Origin: Chloroflexota bacterium
Lineage (GTDB): Bacteria > Chloroflexota > Anaerolineae > Promineifilales > Promineifilaceae
Length of the DNA: 32,836 nt
Reading direction: 5' to 3'
NCBI GenBank assembly: GCA_013112725.1
Contig: JABFFZ010000067.1
Span: forward strand, 1-32,836
Part shown: in pieces, positions 16,072 to 24,820 of the stretch
How the letters are laid out: every line of letters begins with the position of its first letter
How positions within the stretch are numbered: position 1 is the first letter of the stretch
Notes under the pieces: generated by a model
The model's database searches: none
Seen by the model: only the letters and a program-made list of their open reading frames with translations
What the model was told of the DNA's origin: nothing
Program-made: the position numbers and the translations under genes

Positions 16072-16815
16072 TTATTGGATCAGGTCAAGGGGATTCACAT
16101 TGGCCTGGATGCGTTTGTCGTAGATGTTGAGGTGTGTATGGTTGCCGCACTGGACACGGCCGTAACATAAATTCCCTAAAAAATCCATCGTATAGCCATT
16201 ATTCCCCTCTCCACCCACAATTTGCCCCGCTTTTACCTGGTCGCCAACGGCGACCACATAATCCCCGTGCAGCATCATCACCGTGTACACGTCATTCTCA
16301 ATGACCAACGTTGTGTTGCCATATTCATCCACATATAAATTGGTGACAAAGCCATTAATGGGCGACTTCACCGGTTCACCCCGCCCGGCAGCCAGATCAA
16401 TGGCCAGGTGGCCGTATGATTGCCCGTGCGGGCCTTGAGTGATGGTGTAAGCGTCATAGGGGGCGGTAACGGCCGTAGGGTTTTCCACATACAGCCGGCT
16501 GCCCGTGCCGCCGCTGCTGATGATAGGGGGTGTATGCGCAATTTGTTCCGCTTTGGCCTGCCCGGAAAGATGTACAGTTCCACCTATCAGCGCCAACACG
16601 ACGACGAGGGCCAGTAAAATGACGGCGGGCATACTGGGTGGCGGCGACGCCAGCCATACCTCGTCAACAATATACCCTTCGTCGTCAATCCACACGGTTT
16701 CTTCATCGTATTCATACGCTGCGCCATCGTCTATTTCTTCGGGCCAGGCAGGGGAGTGCACAACGGCCGTACCCGCCCCATTTGGGGTATAGGGATATAC
16801 AGGATAAGAACACAT
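16072..16815 (-). CDS. M23 (LytM-type) metallopeptidase, membrane-anchored
   Basis: The 247-residue type II membrane protein has an acidic cytoplasmic N-terminus of about 60 residues, one helix (about 62-82) and an extracytoplasmic M23 domain. The zinc-binding set is complete: GHLAID (H136, D140), MLHGDY (H183) and HTH (H226, H228). It should therefore be an active peptidoglycan or glycylglycine endopeptidase at the cell envelope, acting in wall remodelling or division. Three extra Cys (C217, C223 near the active site) could form a disulfide. The gene is convergent with the TPR gene. Its promoter places the transcription start at or next to the A of the ATG, so the mRNA may be leaderless. No ribosome-binding site is visible. 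Confidence 0.85.
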   Translation of the reverse strand: MCSYPVYPYTPNGAGTAVVHSPAWPEEIDDGAAYEYDEETVWIDDEGYIVDEVWLASPPPSMPAVILLALVVVLALIGGTVHLSGQAKAEQIAHTPPIISSGGTGSRLYVENPTAVTAPYDAYTITQGPHGQSYGHLAIDLAAGRGEPVKSPINGFVTNLYVDEYGNTTLVIENDVYTVMMLHGDYVVAVGDQVKAGQIVGGEGNNGYTMDFLGNLCYGRVQCGNHTHLNIYDKRIQANVNPLDLIQ

Positions 16816-16821
16816 GTTCTA

Positions 16822-16849
16822 ATTCTAGCACATTCACCTGGATAATCAA
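16822..16849 (-). promoter_or_regulatory. Promoter placing transcription start at the M23 start codon
   Basis: On the minus strand TTGATT (16849-16844), 16 bases, then TG-extended TAGAAT (16827-16822). Six bases separate the -10 from the ATG at 16815, the normal distance to +1. This predicts a leaderless transcript. Confidence 0.5.
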
Positions 16850-17018
16850 ATGAGAGATTGACAGGGCGTGCTGCGTGGCCAAAGAATTTTCATGCATCAT
16901 GTCGCTCCCACGTAATCCTGAAGAATCAAAACTTTCCGTTTTTCTCCGTAGGCACTACAATGAAATGAAAATTCTTCATTCATCCTTCATCATTCACAAT
17001 TTTCAGAGGAGACACCCC

Positions 17019-18368
17019 ATGCTTGTCATTATCAGCGATTTGCATTTAACCGATGGCTCTACCGGCGTCACCATTGGCCTGACGGCGTTTGAAGATTTCC
17101 GCTCTCGGTTGCAAGACCTGGCCTTTGATGCGTCCTTCCGGCCTGATGGGCAGTATGCACCCATCAAAAGCCTGGATTTGCTGCTGCTGGGGGATCTGTT
17201 TGACATTATTCGCTCTACCAAATGGACGGCGCAGAAAACGGGGCAGGCGGGCTATGTACGGCCGTGGCACGACCCCCAAAGCGCCCTCTTTATTGACAAA
17301 ATCCGGGAGATCACACAGGGGATTTTGGAGCATAATGCCCTGGCATTTCAGCTATTAAAGGGGTTGAGCAGCGACCACCCCATGACCATTCCTGACCCTG
17401 ATGACGGCCGTAAACGTGTTCCCGTCCACACCAACATCTATTACCTCATTGGTAACCACGACTGGTTCTTCCACTTACCCGGCGCGGAATATGAAGCCAT
17501 CCGGCAGCAGGTGACGCAAGCATTGGGGCTGGCGAACCTCGCCGGGCCATACCCCCATGATCCGGCGCAAACACCCTGGCTCATGGACATTTACAAACGA
17601 CACGGCGTCTTTGCCCGTCACGGTGACATTTTTGACCCCTTCAATTACGAAGCAAAGCTGGGGCGTAATGCCGCTACCCTGGGTGACGCTTTTGTGGTGG
17701 AATTGATCAACTTGTTTCCCCAGGAAGTGCGCGCCCGTATGGGGAATGAACTGCCCCCGGAACTGCTGGATAACTTGAATGAACTGGCTAATGTACGGCC
17801 GTCTCTGCTTGTTCCTGTGTGGATTGATACCATGCTGCAAAACATGAAGATTCCTAAACGGCAGGTGAATCAGGTAAAAGCGATTTGGGATGATCTGGCT
17901 AACGCTTTTCTAAAACTCGATTTTGTGCGCCAGAAGGATACGGTACGGCCGTTTGATGCCGTAGATGTGCTGGAAATTGTACTCAAGTTATACGACAATG
18001 TTTCTTTGGGCACGGCTTCCAAAGTCATTCGTTTCATCGAAGATAAGTTATGGGGCGGCGAATCTTCATTTGCACGCCATGCGCTCAACGAGCCGGCCTT
18101 CAAAGAACGATGGGCGCGCCACATCATCTATGGGCATACGCATCACCATGAAATTGTGCCGCTGGACAAGGTTTATGAGGGGTATGATTCCTTCGACCAG
18201 ATTTATTACAACTCCGGTACCTGGCACGCCGCGCATGAATTAGCCCGCGCCCGCGAAGACCGTTTTGTTTTCTTCAAAGTGATGACCTTCCTGGCCTTTT
18301 TCAAACCGGATGAACGCAAGGGACGGCCGTTTGAAACCTGGTCGGGCACGTTGGGCGAAAAACGGTAA
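17019..18368 (+). CDS. Calcineurin-like metallophosphoesterase
   Basis: The 449-residue cytosolic protein has all metallophosphoesterase motifs in order: DLH (D7, H9), LLLGDLFD, IGNHDW, and IYGHTHHHE near the C-terminus. It should hydrolyse phosphoester or pyrophosphate bonds with two metal ions, but substrate cannot be read. The protein is longer than typical family members because of a helical insert between GNHDW and GHTH (about residues 155-360). The frame is open for 48 codons upstream, but GAGGAGA before the ATG at 17019 and a family-like N-terminus (MLVIISDLHLTD) fix the start. A word spacer built from CATCATTCACAATTTTCAG precedes it. It is not obviously linked to neighbouring genes. 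Confidence 0.88.
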   Translation: MLVIISDLHLTDGSTGVTIGLTAFEDFRSRLQDLAFDASFRPDGQYAPIKSLDLLLLGDLFDIIRSTKWTAQKTGQAGYVRPWHDPQSALFIDKIREITQGILEHNALAFQLLKGLSSDHPMTIPDPDDGRKRVPVHTNIYYLIGNHDWFFHLPGAEYEAIRQQVTQALGLANLAGPYPHDPAQTPWLMDIYKRHGVFARHGDIFDPFNYEAKLGRNAATLGDAFVVELINLFPQEVRARMGNELPPELLDNLNELANVRPSLLVPVWIDTMLQNMKIPKRQVNQVKAIWDDLANAFLKLDFVRQKDTVRPFDAVDVLEIVLKLYDNVSLGTASKVIRFIEDKLWGGESSFARHALNEPAFKERWARHIIYGHTHHHEIVPLDKVYEGYDSFDQIYYNSGTWHAAHELARAREDRFVFFKVMTFLAFFKPDERKGRPFETWSGTLGEKR

Positions 18369-18432
18369 TCGGTCATCGGTAAACGGTAATTGGGCATCGG
18401 CATGATGGTTGGCTTAACGGGGGAGCAATTTG

Positions 18433-18460
18433 TTGTTTTTAACGCAAAAACGATTACTAT
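18433..18460 (+). promoter_or_regulatory. Candidate promoter for the small ORF/SET genes
   Basis: TTGTTT (18433-18438), a 16-base spacer, TACTAT (18455-18460). A spacer of word repeats (18500-18540) follows before the start at 18569, giving a leader of about 100 bases. Confidence 0.35.
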
Positions 18461-18502
18461 TCGCCTGCATTATTGACGGAAGGTTTCACGGCCGTTGGCC
18501 CC

Positions 18503-18540
18503 GATAACCGATAGCGGATTACCGATTACGGATAACGGTT
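18503..18540. repeat. Intergenic word repeat, copy of the 1358 family
   Basis: GATAACCGATAGCGGATTAC continues into the word family of 1358-1397. The 19-mer CGGATTACCGATTACGGAT at 18515-18533 is identical to 1358-1376. Partial self-complementarity would give weak hairpins in the leader RNA. Confidence 0.6.
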
Positions 18541-18568
18541 GCCCAGGCCCCAAACCACTGGAGGACAT

Positions 18569-18712
18569 ATGTCTGACGAAAATAGTTTTGACTACCCATT
18601 AAATAGCTTGATGCCCCTGAAGCTAAACCGGGCGCACCGGTTTGCGCTGGCCTTGCAGCGTTTGATCAATCTGCAAGAGTATAACCCCATGGGAGGTGAC
18701 CGCGATGGCTGA
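18569..18712 (+). CDS. Small 47-residue protein, coupled to the SET paralogue
   Basis: The 47-codon frame has a good ribosome-binding site (GGAGG, 5 bases before the ATG) and ends with TGA inside ATGGCTGA, so its last codons overlap the start of the next gene. The product begins MSDENSFDYPLNSLMPLKLN and has an Ala/Leu-rich helix (HRFALALQRLINLQEY). No family is recognised. The good ribosome-binding site, the overlap and a likely promoter support it as a real gene and suggest translational coupling with the SET fragment. A leader peptide or small partner of the SET protein is possible. Confidence 0.6.
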   Translation: MSDENSFDYPLNSLMPLKLNRAHRFALALQRLINLQEYNPMGGDRDG

Positions 18713-19067
18713 CGTCTCGTATCATTCCATAGCCCACCGGACAGCGCCCCAACGCTGCACCCGCCCGGTAGATGAAGGCGGCTTTGGCGCATTGGCCAAT
18801 GCCCCCATTGCCACCGGTGACGTAGTAGCAGCCTGGGGGAGCGAAATTGGTACAGGGGAGCAGTTAGCCCAATATCACCCCTTTATTCAAACCCACAGCC
18901 ACCAAATCGAAGAAAACAACTGGCAGTTGCCCTTTTTGCAAGAACGATACGTGTGCTATCTCTCGCCTTACTTGCAAAGGTGCATTGACCGGTGGCGGCA
19001 GAAGCAGTTTACTGCCAGCCGGCCGGCCATCAACGGCCGTGCCTCTCCCACCCACATAACGTCATAA
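18705..19067 (+). CDS. SET-domain paralogue lacking the catalytic core
   Basis: The 120-residue protein aligns with the neighbouring SET protein (19203) only at the two ends. Residues 25-70 (GGFGALANAPIATGDVVAAW... HSHQIEE) match its 21-67, and residues 71-99 (NNWQLPFLQERY... SPYLQRCIDR) match its 142-170. The intervening 74 residues, holding NHSCEPN, the FDY motif and the post-SET cysteines, are gone. A clean internal deletion leaves an open frame. It cannot bind SAM and catalyse as a normal SET enzyme. GGGAGGTG before the ATG at 18705 and overlap with the upstream small gene support expression. It may be a pseudogene in decay or a partner/decoy of the intact protein. Confidence 0.7.
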   Translation: MADVSYHSIAHRTAPQRCTRPVDEGGFGALANAPIATGDVVAAWGSEIGTGEQLAQYHPFIQTHSHQIEENNWQLPFLQERYVCYLSPYLQRCIDRWRQKQFTASRPAINGRASPTHITS

Positions 19068-19202
19068 ACCACATCCTTTTGCAGCCAGTCTCATACCCTG
19101 GCTATTTTGTGTTGCCGCCTGCAAGTTGCGGCAGCCCTATGGTGGTGTTGGGGCGATTTGGAAAATCATCTCACAAGAATAAAAAAATAAGGAGATAAAA
19201 AG

Positions 19203-19775
19203 ATGGAAAAACGATTCACACACTGGGTATCACCCAAATTGGAAGCACGGCCCAACCCGGCCAAAGGATTTTGGGGCCTTTATGCCAACACGTTCATCCC
19301 TAAAGGCGAACTGGTTATTTGCTGGGGTGGTGATGTGGTTACCGGCGCGCAGTTAGCCCAACTTTCATACCGCGAACAGGAACACAGCATTCAGATTGAG
19401 GATGATTTGTATCAGGTTCCCGTTCGTGAGCCAGAACCGGGCGACTATGCCAACCATTCTTGTGAGCCAAATGCCGGCCTCAGCAGTTCCATCACCCTGG
19501 TGACGCTGCGCGACATCTGGCCCGGTGAAGAACTATGCTTCGATTATGCCATGAGTGACAGTACCCCGTATTGTGAATTTACCTGTGGCTGTGGCGCCCC
19601 CTCTTGCCGGGGACAGATCACCGGTAACGACTGGATGTTGCCGGAACTGCAAGCCCGCTACGATGGCTACTTCTCCCCCTACTTGCAGCGGCGTATTGAC
19701 CGGATGCGCCTGGAGCGGATGAGCCAGATGGCCGAAGTGGAGGTAGCGGAAAGGCACACGGCCGTGCGCCGCTGA
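19203..19775 (+). CDS. SET-domain protein-lysine methyltransferase
   Basis: The 190-residue cytosolic protein has a complete small SET domain. It has an N-terminal GFWGLYANTFIPKGELV strand set, NHSCEPN (84-90) for SAM binding and the pseudoknot, and ELCFDY (111-115) with the catalytic Tyr115. The post-SET zinc cluster CGCGAPSC has C128, C130 and C135, completed by C87. SET enzymes transfer methyl groups from SAM to protein lysines; bacterial targets vary and none can be named here. AAGGAG 8-9 bases before the ATG fixes the start. It follows a defective paralogue by about 135 bases. The C-terminal helix (LQRRIDRMRLERMSQM) is shared with that paralogue and may be a dimerisation or substrate segment. 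Confidence 0.88.
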   Translation: MEKRFTHWVSPKLEARPNPAKGFWGLYANTFIPKGELVICWGGDVVTGAQLAQLSYREQEHSIQIEDDLYQVPVREPEPGDYANHSCEPNAGLSSSITLVTLRDIWPGEELCFDYAMSDSTPYCEFTCGCGAPSCRGQITGNDWMLPELQARYDGYFSPYLQRRIDRMRLERMSQMAEVEVAERHTAVRR

Positions 19776-19832
19776 TTAACACTACCAGACCCTAGGGGTT
19801 TTCCCAAACCCTTAGTAGCCGTTCGTTATTAA

Positions 19833-19886
19833 GATATTGAGATATTGGGGTATTGCACTCGACTAATACCCCAATATCTCAATATC
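19833..19886 (+). terminator. 22-bp AT-rich hairpin after the SET gene
   Basis: GATATTGAGATATTGGGGTA and two more bases (19833-19854) pair perfectly with 19865-19886 around a 10-base loop. It sits 58 bases after the stop. No T-run follows, so it is a word-type hairpin that may end or protect the SET transcript. Confidence 0.5.
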
Positions 19887-20016
19887 CAAATCCATGAAGT
19901 TGTTTTTGAACGATTACTTAGGGTCTACACATACCCGACCAGCTCCCTCTTTCAAGCCCCATCTATTTCCCTCAGCAATTCTCAATTTACCAAGAGCCAG
20001 CGATTCAAATCGCGCC

Positions 20017-20125
20017 TACAGCGAGCAAAGCCCACCCTTCAACAGGTTCAGGGCAGGCTCTGCGTGGGCTGGGCGCCAGTCGGCGCAGGCCGACTTTGCC
20101 TTCTGTAGGTGCAGATTTATCTGCC
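20017..20125 (-). repeat. Dispersed palindromic repeat, copy 1
   Basis: About 109 bases. The reverse complement closely matches 24712-24820: shared stretches include GGCAAAGTCGG, CGCCGACTGG, GCCTGCCCTGAACC and AAGGGTGGGCTT. The element is itself an imperfect palindrome, and both copies end on the plus strand with GCAGATTTATCTGCC. Related GC-rich elements containing CAGGGCAGGCT are widespread in some bacterial genomes. Confidence 0.7.
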
Positions 20126-20220
20126 GGAGCCGGCCAAATTGAGAATTGCTGTATTTCCCTAACACTTCTCGCCAGTAACAACAAAGTTTGTTAAACTCAT
20201 CTCCTGATGGGTAAGCGTTC

Positions 20221-20284
20221 AGACTTGACAAGTTTTTTACCAGAGGCAGTTGCCGCAATTCAAGTGTAAAAACTTGTCAAGTCT
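20221..20284. promoter_or_regulatory. 17-bp inverted repeat with TTGACA
   Basis: AGACTTGACAAGTTTTT (20221-20237) pairs perfectly with 20268-20284 around a 30-base loop. Each arm contains the inner palindrome ACTTGACAAGT. It stands 144 bases before the LacI-PAS kinase start, so it could be an attenuator, operator pair or insertion trace. The left arm carries a consensus -35 but no matching -10 was found. Confidence 0.45.
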
Positions 20285-20427
20285 CCAGAGGAACTGAACG
20301 GTTACCCTGATGGTGCGACAGTTTGATCTTCCCTTTATACTGGCTTTACCCCATTCAACGTTTAACCTATTGGCTATTCTCTTAAATGATCCATGATTTA
20401 AGATGTTTAGCTAAGGGTACATGTGCC

Positions 20428-23400
20428 ATGCCACAAAAAAATCAGAACCACCATAAATCCATCGCTACCCCGCCTACCATTGGCTTATTCATCGAGAGTA
20501 CCTCAGAGTTGGGGCTGGGGTATCACTCAGGCATATTGGCTGGAGTCCAGACGGCCGTAGAAGCACAAAATGCCAACTTGTTTTGTTTTATTGGGGGACC
20601 GTTAAATGGTGTACCTGGCGTGCCATTCGATAGCCAGCACAACATTCTCTACCAACTCCCCTCTGCCCATAGTTTGGATGGTCTGCTCATCATCAGCGCC
20701 ATTGGTAACTTTGCGTCTGAGAAGGAATTGGAGCGCCTAACGGCCCGCTATCACCCGTTACCAACAGTCAGCATTGGTACACCTATCAAGGGAACGTTAA
20801 ATGTCAATGTAGATCAGCATAAAGGGTTTTATGATCTGCTGGTTCACCTGATCGAGCAGCATCAATACCGGCGGCTCGCTTTTATTGCCGGGCCAGAAGA
20901 AAGCCGGGATGCCCAAATTCGCTATCAGGTCTATCAGGATGTATTGCGTCGGTATGACATTCCTTTTGATCCGGCGTTAGTGACGCCGGGTGATTTCCGG
21001 TTTTCTTCAGGGGAGAAAGCTCTCCAATTGCTCCTGGATGAACGTGGGGTAGATTTTGAAGTGGTAGTGGCCGCCAATGACCACATGGCCATAGGGGCGA
21101 TAGAGGAATTGCAGGCCAGAGGGGTTGTTGTACCCTACGACGCAGCTATTGTTGGTTTTGATGATATTAAACAGACTAGGAGTGTTGTGCCGCCCGTAAC
21201 AACGGTGCGTCAGCCGCTGCACCGGATGGGGGAGGTGGCTGTGCAGATGCTTTTGGCATGGTTGGCTGAGGGGGTCAGCCCGGAGCCGATGATATTGCCG
21301 ACCGAACTGGTCGTGCGCCGTTCTTGCGGCTGCTTTAAGCTACCAGACCCACCGATCAATCCGCTGCCAATCCGCGAGCCGGGCGAATCATGGCCCCAAT
21401 TTCTGTTGGCCCGGCATGAGGTTATTGTGTCTGATCTGGTTGATGTGGTGGACTTTTCGGCGCTGCAAGGACGGGAAGGGGCGGCGCAGCTTTTGGACAG
21501 TTTAGCTGATGAAGCGATTGAGGGAGAAGACGGCCGTTTTCTGGCGCTGGTTGATCGTTTTTTGCAAATAGTGGTCAGGGCCGGGGGGGATCTTACTTCG
21601 TGGCAGAGTTTGGTCACGGTCCTTCGCCGTCACCTGTTGCCGGGTATGGCGCCGGATGATGAACTGTGGCACATGGCAGAGCTTTTACACAAAACCCAAC
21701 TATTTATCGCCAGGGAGTTAAGAATAGCCGATGCCCAACGAGCCTTACAATTAGAACGTCAAAACTGGGCGTTGCATGAAATTGGACAGCAGTTGATTAC
21801 CATGTTTGATCTGGAAGGATTAATGGACACAATTGCCACGCATGTCCCCGGATTGGGTATACCTGCTTGTTATCTTGTTTTGTACGAAGACACATCGCCT
21901 TACATCTATCCCCCATCTCCTCCTGAATGGTCACGTTTAATGATGGCCTATAACACGGACGGCCGTCTCCCTCTCCCACCGGAAGGGCAACCTTTTCTGA
22001 CCAGGCATCTATTACCGGCGGGTATTTTGCCAAGGGACAGGCAATATACCATGCTCATTGAGCCGCTTTATTTTCGGGAAGAGCAGTTTGGTTATGTGGT
22101 GTTAGAAAGCGGGCCAAAAGAAGGTAATGTGCATGAATTGCTGCGGCGGCAACTGGCCAGCGCCATCAAGGGCGCTTTTCTCTTGCAGGCCCACTGGCAG
22201 GCCGAAACAGCCTTGCGCCACCACCGCGATCGTTTAGACGAACTGGTGCAGGAGCGAACGGCTGAACTGGCAAAAACCAATGAATCTTTACGAAAAGAAG
22301 TCGTAGAACGCCAGCGCATGGAGGCCGCCTTACGTGAAAACGAGGAAAACCTTTCGGCCACGTTGCATTCCATCGGTGATGCCGTTATCGCTACGGATAC
22401 CCAGAGCCGCATTACGCGCATGAACCCCGTCGCCGAACAATTAACCGGTTGGACATTTGCCGAAGCCAAAGGGCAGCCCTTAACAGAAGTATTTCAGATT
22501 GTGAACGCCCAAACGGGGGAAACGGCCGTAGACCCAGTGCAACGGGTGTTAACAGAAGGTGAAATCATTGGCCTGGCCAATCACACCATGCTCATTGCCA
22601 GAGACAACACCACCTATCAAATTGCCGATTCAGCTGCCCCCATCCGCGACAATAATCTGGCCATATCAGGCGTCGTTCTCGTCTTCCGTGATGTATCCGC
22701 AGAATATCGTGTGCAGAAAACATTACAGGCACGAGAAGCACAATTGCGTACAGTCATCGAAGCCATTCCCGATCTGGTCTGGCTAAAAGACCCTGATGGC
22801 GTTTTTCTGCTCTGCAATTCAAAAGTGGAACGTCTTTACGGTGCAAAAGAAGCCGAGATTGCTGGCAAAACGGATTATAATTTTGTCGAAAAGGACGTCG
22901 CCGATTATTTTCGGCAAATGGACCTGGCCGCCATCGCTGCCGGCCAATCCATCATATTTGAAGAAGAAGTAACCTATGCCGATGATGGGCATCGGGAACT
23001 AATCGAAACTATCAAGATGCCCATGTATGATCCTGCCGGCGAACTGATTGGCGTGTTAGGGATCGCCCGCGACATCTCAGAGCGCAAGCGAGCTGAAGCC
23101 GAGCTAAAAGAATCGAGGCAAATGTTACGCAAGGTACTGGATACCATTCCTGTCCGGGTGTTTTGGAAAGACCAAAACGGCCTCTTCTTAGGGTGTAACC
23201 AGCTATTTGCTCAGGATGTGGGCAAGGCCAACCCAGAAGATGTGATCGGCATAGATGATTACGCGCTTAGCTCGGCGGCTCAAGCAGATCTATATCGGGC
23301 TGATGACAGATTTGTCATGGAAAGCGGCCATCCCAAAATCAATTATGAAGAACCACAAACAACGGCCGACGGTAAGCTGGCCTGGCTCAACACCTCAAAA

Positions 23401-24615
23401 ATCCCTCTGTACAATAGCCAGGGCGAGCTTATCGGCATTCTAGGTACTTATGAATACATTACCGAGCGAAAAGAAGCGGAGCGGCTGCTTAAGGAAAGTA
23501 ATGAACGTTTGCAGTTAGCTTTGCAGGCAGCCAATATGGGTACTTGGGAATGGGATGTGACGCATGATCGCTTTGTCTGGTTCCCGGAAACGTTTGACCT
23601 TTTTGGCGTCCCGGCGACGGCATTTGCAGGCACATACCAGGCATATCTGGCCTTTGTTACCCCAGAAAGCCGGGCCAGGGTAGATGCACAGATCAAACGG
23701 TTCCTGGCGGATTCCTATCAGCAGACTGTCATCCGCTATGAGCATGAAATTGTGCGGGGTGATGGCGAAGTCGCCTGGATAGAAGTGAGAGGCACGCTGT
23801 TCCTGAATGAAACAGGTAAACCAGAGCGCATGATTGGGGTGTTTGCTGATGTGACGCCCCGCAAGATCGCCGATCGTCAATTGACAGTCTATATGGCCGA
23901 ATTGGAACGGAGCAACCGGGAGTTGCAGGAGTTTGCCTATGTTGCCTCTCACGATTTGCAGGAGCCGCTGCGCAAAATTCAAACATTTGGTGATCGGCTG
24001 GAAAAACGGTATTACCCGCTTTTGGATGAACGGGGTAAGGATTATCTGAATCGGATGCAAAGCGCCGCCGCGCGTATGCAAACGTTGATTGTAGATTTGC
24101 TGGCTTTCTCCAGAGTGCGCACACATGGACAGCCATTTAGCCCGGTGAATTTGTCCCAGATTATCCGGCAAGTTCTTCAAGATTTGGAAATCATGATGAC
24201 GGAAACGCAGGCGGAGATTGCCATGGCCGAACTGCCGGAGATTGAAGCGGATGCCATGCAAATAAAGCAACTTTTCCAAAATTTGTTGAGTAATGCCATT
24301 AAGTTTCGGCGTCCGGAGGTTCCGCCTAAAATTGTCATTCACGGCCGTATACACAACACCTGGTGCCAGATTACCGTCAGTGACAATGGTATTGGGTTTG
24401 ACGAAAAATATAATGAGCGCATTTTCCTGGTGTTTGAACGGCTACACGGCCGTGACCAATATCCGGGTACGGGCATCGGTCTGGCTATTTGCCGGCGCAT
24501 TGTCGAACGTCATGGCGGGTATATTCATGCCCACAGCAAACCCGGTGAAGGCAGCACATTCACCGTAGAGTTACCGCTCAACCAACCTGCTTCCCCGGTA
24601 AATCCAAAGAACTAA
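20428..24615 (+). CDS. Membrane-free histidine kinase: LacI-type sensor, GAF-like, four PAS, HisKA, HATPase
   Basis: The 1395-residue protein opens with a LacI/periplasmic-binding-like ligand domain (about 17-300: PTIGLFIES, DHMAIGAIEELQARG, IVGFDDI, TTVRQPLHRMG) but no DNA-binding helix-turn-helix. A GAF-like domain follows (about 449-586), a coiled coil (591-640), then PAS domains near 641-757, 770-884, 891-1010 and 1025-1147. HisKA has SHDLQEPLRK (His1175). The ATPase domain has LLSNAIKF, SDNGIGFDE, FERLHGRD and GTGIGLAICRRI. No signal peptide or membrane helix is seen, so a cytosolic small ligand, likely a sugar or metabolite, is probably sensed. The ATG at 20428 is preferred for AAGGGT upstream; an in-frame ATG lies at 20386. 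Dispersed repeats bracket the gene. Confidence 0.88.
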   Translation: MPQKNQNHHKSIATPPTIGLFIESTSELGLGYHSGILAGVQTAVEAQNANLFCFIGGPLNGVPGVPFDSQHNILYQLPSAHSLDGLLIISAIGNFASEKELERLTARYHPLPTVSIGTPIKGTLNVNVDQHKGFYDLLVHLIEQHQYRRLAFIAGPEESRDAQIRYQVYQDVLRRYDIPFDPALVTPGDFRFSSGEKALQLLLDERGVDFEVVVAANDHMAIGAIEELQARGVVVPYDAAIVGFDDIKQTRSVVPPVTTVRQPLHRMGEVAVQMLLAWLAEGVSPEPMILPTELVVRRSCGCFKLPDPPINPLPIREPGESWPQFLLARHEVIVSDLVDVVDFSALQGREGAAQLLDSLADEAIEGEDGRFLALVDRFLQIVVRAGGDLTSWQSLVTVLRRHLLPGMAPDDELWHMAELLHKTQLFIARELRIADAQRALQLERQNWALHEIGQQLITMFDLEGLMDTIATHVPGLGIPACYLVLYEDTSPYIYPPSPPEWSRLMMAYNTDGRLPLPPEGQPFLTRHLLPAGILPRDRQYTMLIEPLYFREEQFGYVVLESGPKEGNVHELLRRQLASAIKGAFLLQAHWQAETALRHHRDRLDELVQERTAELAKTNESLRKEVVERQRMEAALRENEENLSATLHSIGDAVIATDTQSRITRMNPVAEQLTGWTFAEAKGQPLTEVFQIVNAQTGETAVDPVQRVLTEGEIIGLANHTMLIARDNTTYQIADSAAPIRDNNLAISGVVLVFRDVSAEYRVQKTLQAREAQLRTVIEAIPDLVWLKDPDGVFLLCNSKVERLYGAKEAEIAGKTDYNFVEKDVADYFRQMDLAAIAAGQSIIFEEEVTYADDGHRELIETIKMPMYDPAGELIGVLGIARDISERKRAEAELKESRQMLRKVLDTIPVRVFWKDQNGLFLGCNQLFAQDVGKANPEDVIGIDDYALSSAAQADLYRADDRFVMESGHPKINYEEPQTTADGKLAWLNTSKIPLYNSQGELIGILGTYEYITERKEAERLLKESNERLQLALQAANMGTWEWDVTHDRFVWFPETFDLFGVPATAFAGTYQAYLAFVTPESRARVDAQIKRFLADSYQQTVIRYEHEIVRGDGEVAWIEVRGTLFLNETGKPERMIGVFADVTPRKIADRQLTVYMAELERSNRELQEFAYVASHDLQEPLRKIQTFGDRLEKRYYPLLDERGKDYLNRMQSAAARMQTLIVDLLAFSRVRTHGQPFSPVNLSQIIRQVLQDLEIMMTETQAEIAMAELPEIEADAMQIKQLFQNLLSNAIKFRRPEVPPKIVIHGRIHNTWCQITVSDNGIGFDEKYNERIFLVFERLHGRDQYPGTGIGLAICRRIVERHGGYIHAHSKPGEGSTFTVELPLNQPASPVNPKN

Positions 24616-24711
24616 GCCGCAGGCGTATGCCCGGTCATCAAACTTCTGGGCAATCGCCTACTCAATTCCCGGCGGTTAAAATGCTGCTCAGGCGACACTT
24701 CGCTCTGCGGC

Positions 24712-24820
24712 TACAGAGGGCAAAGTCGGTCTTCGCCGACTGGGCCCCGGCCCACGCAGTGCCTGCCCTGAACCTTGTGAAGGGTGGGCTTCGCCTTCTG
24801 TTGGTGCAGATTTATCTGCC
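24712..24820 (+). repeat. Dispersed palindromic repeat, copy 2
   Basis: Plus-strand match to the reverse complement of 20017-20125, with the same terminal GCAGATTTATCTGCC. The outer markers (repeat end plus AAGTTTGYTAAACT about 50-60 bases later) occur in the same order after both copies, so the two regions flank the sensor kinase in parallel while the palindromic centre appears inverted. Confidence 0.7.

Larger units (their letters stand above)
19776..20427. other. 650-base non-coding region before the LacI-PAS kinase
   Basis: No credible gene is present. The stretch holds the 22-bp hairpin (19833-19886), copy 1 of a dispersed palindromic repeat (20017-20125), and a 17-bp inverted repeat (20221-20284). 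A possible -10 (TATACT, 20336-20341) lacks a clear -35. A short AAGTTTGTTAAACT at 20184-20197 recurs at 24868-24881 in the matching place after repeat copy 2. Confidence 0.6.

Noticed and set aside
20016..20258. Minus-strand frame over dispersed repeat copy 1, and the similar one at 24711-24899
   Set aside because: The similarity of these two frames comes from the non-coding repeat itself; neither has a ribosome-binding site or a known fold.
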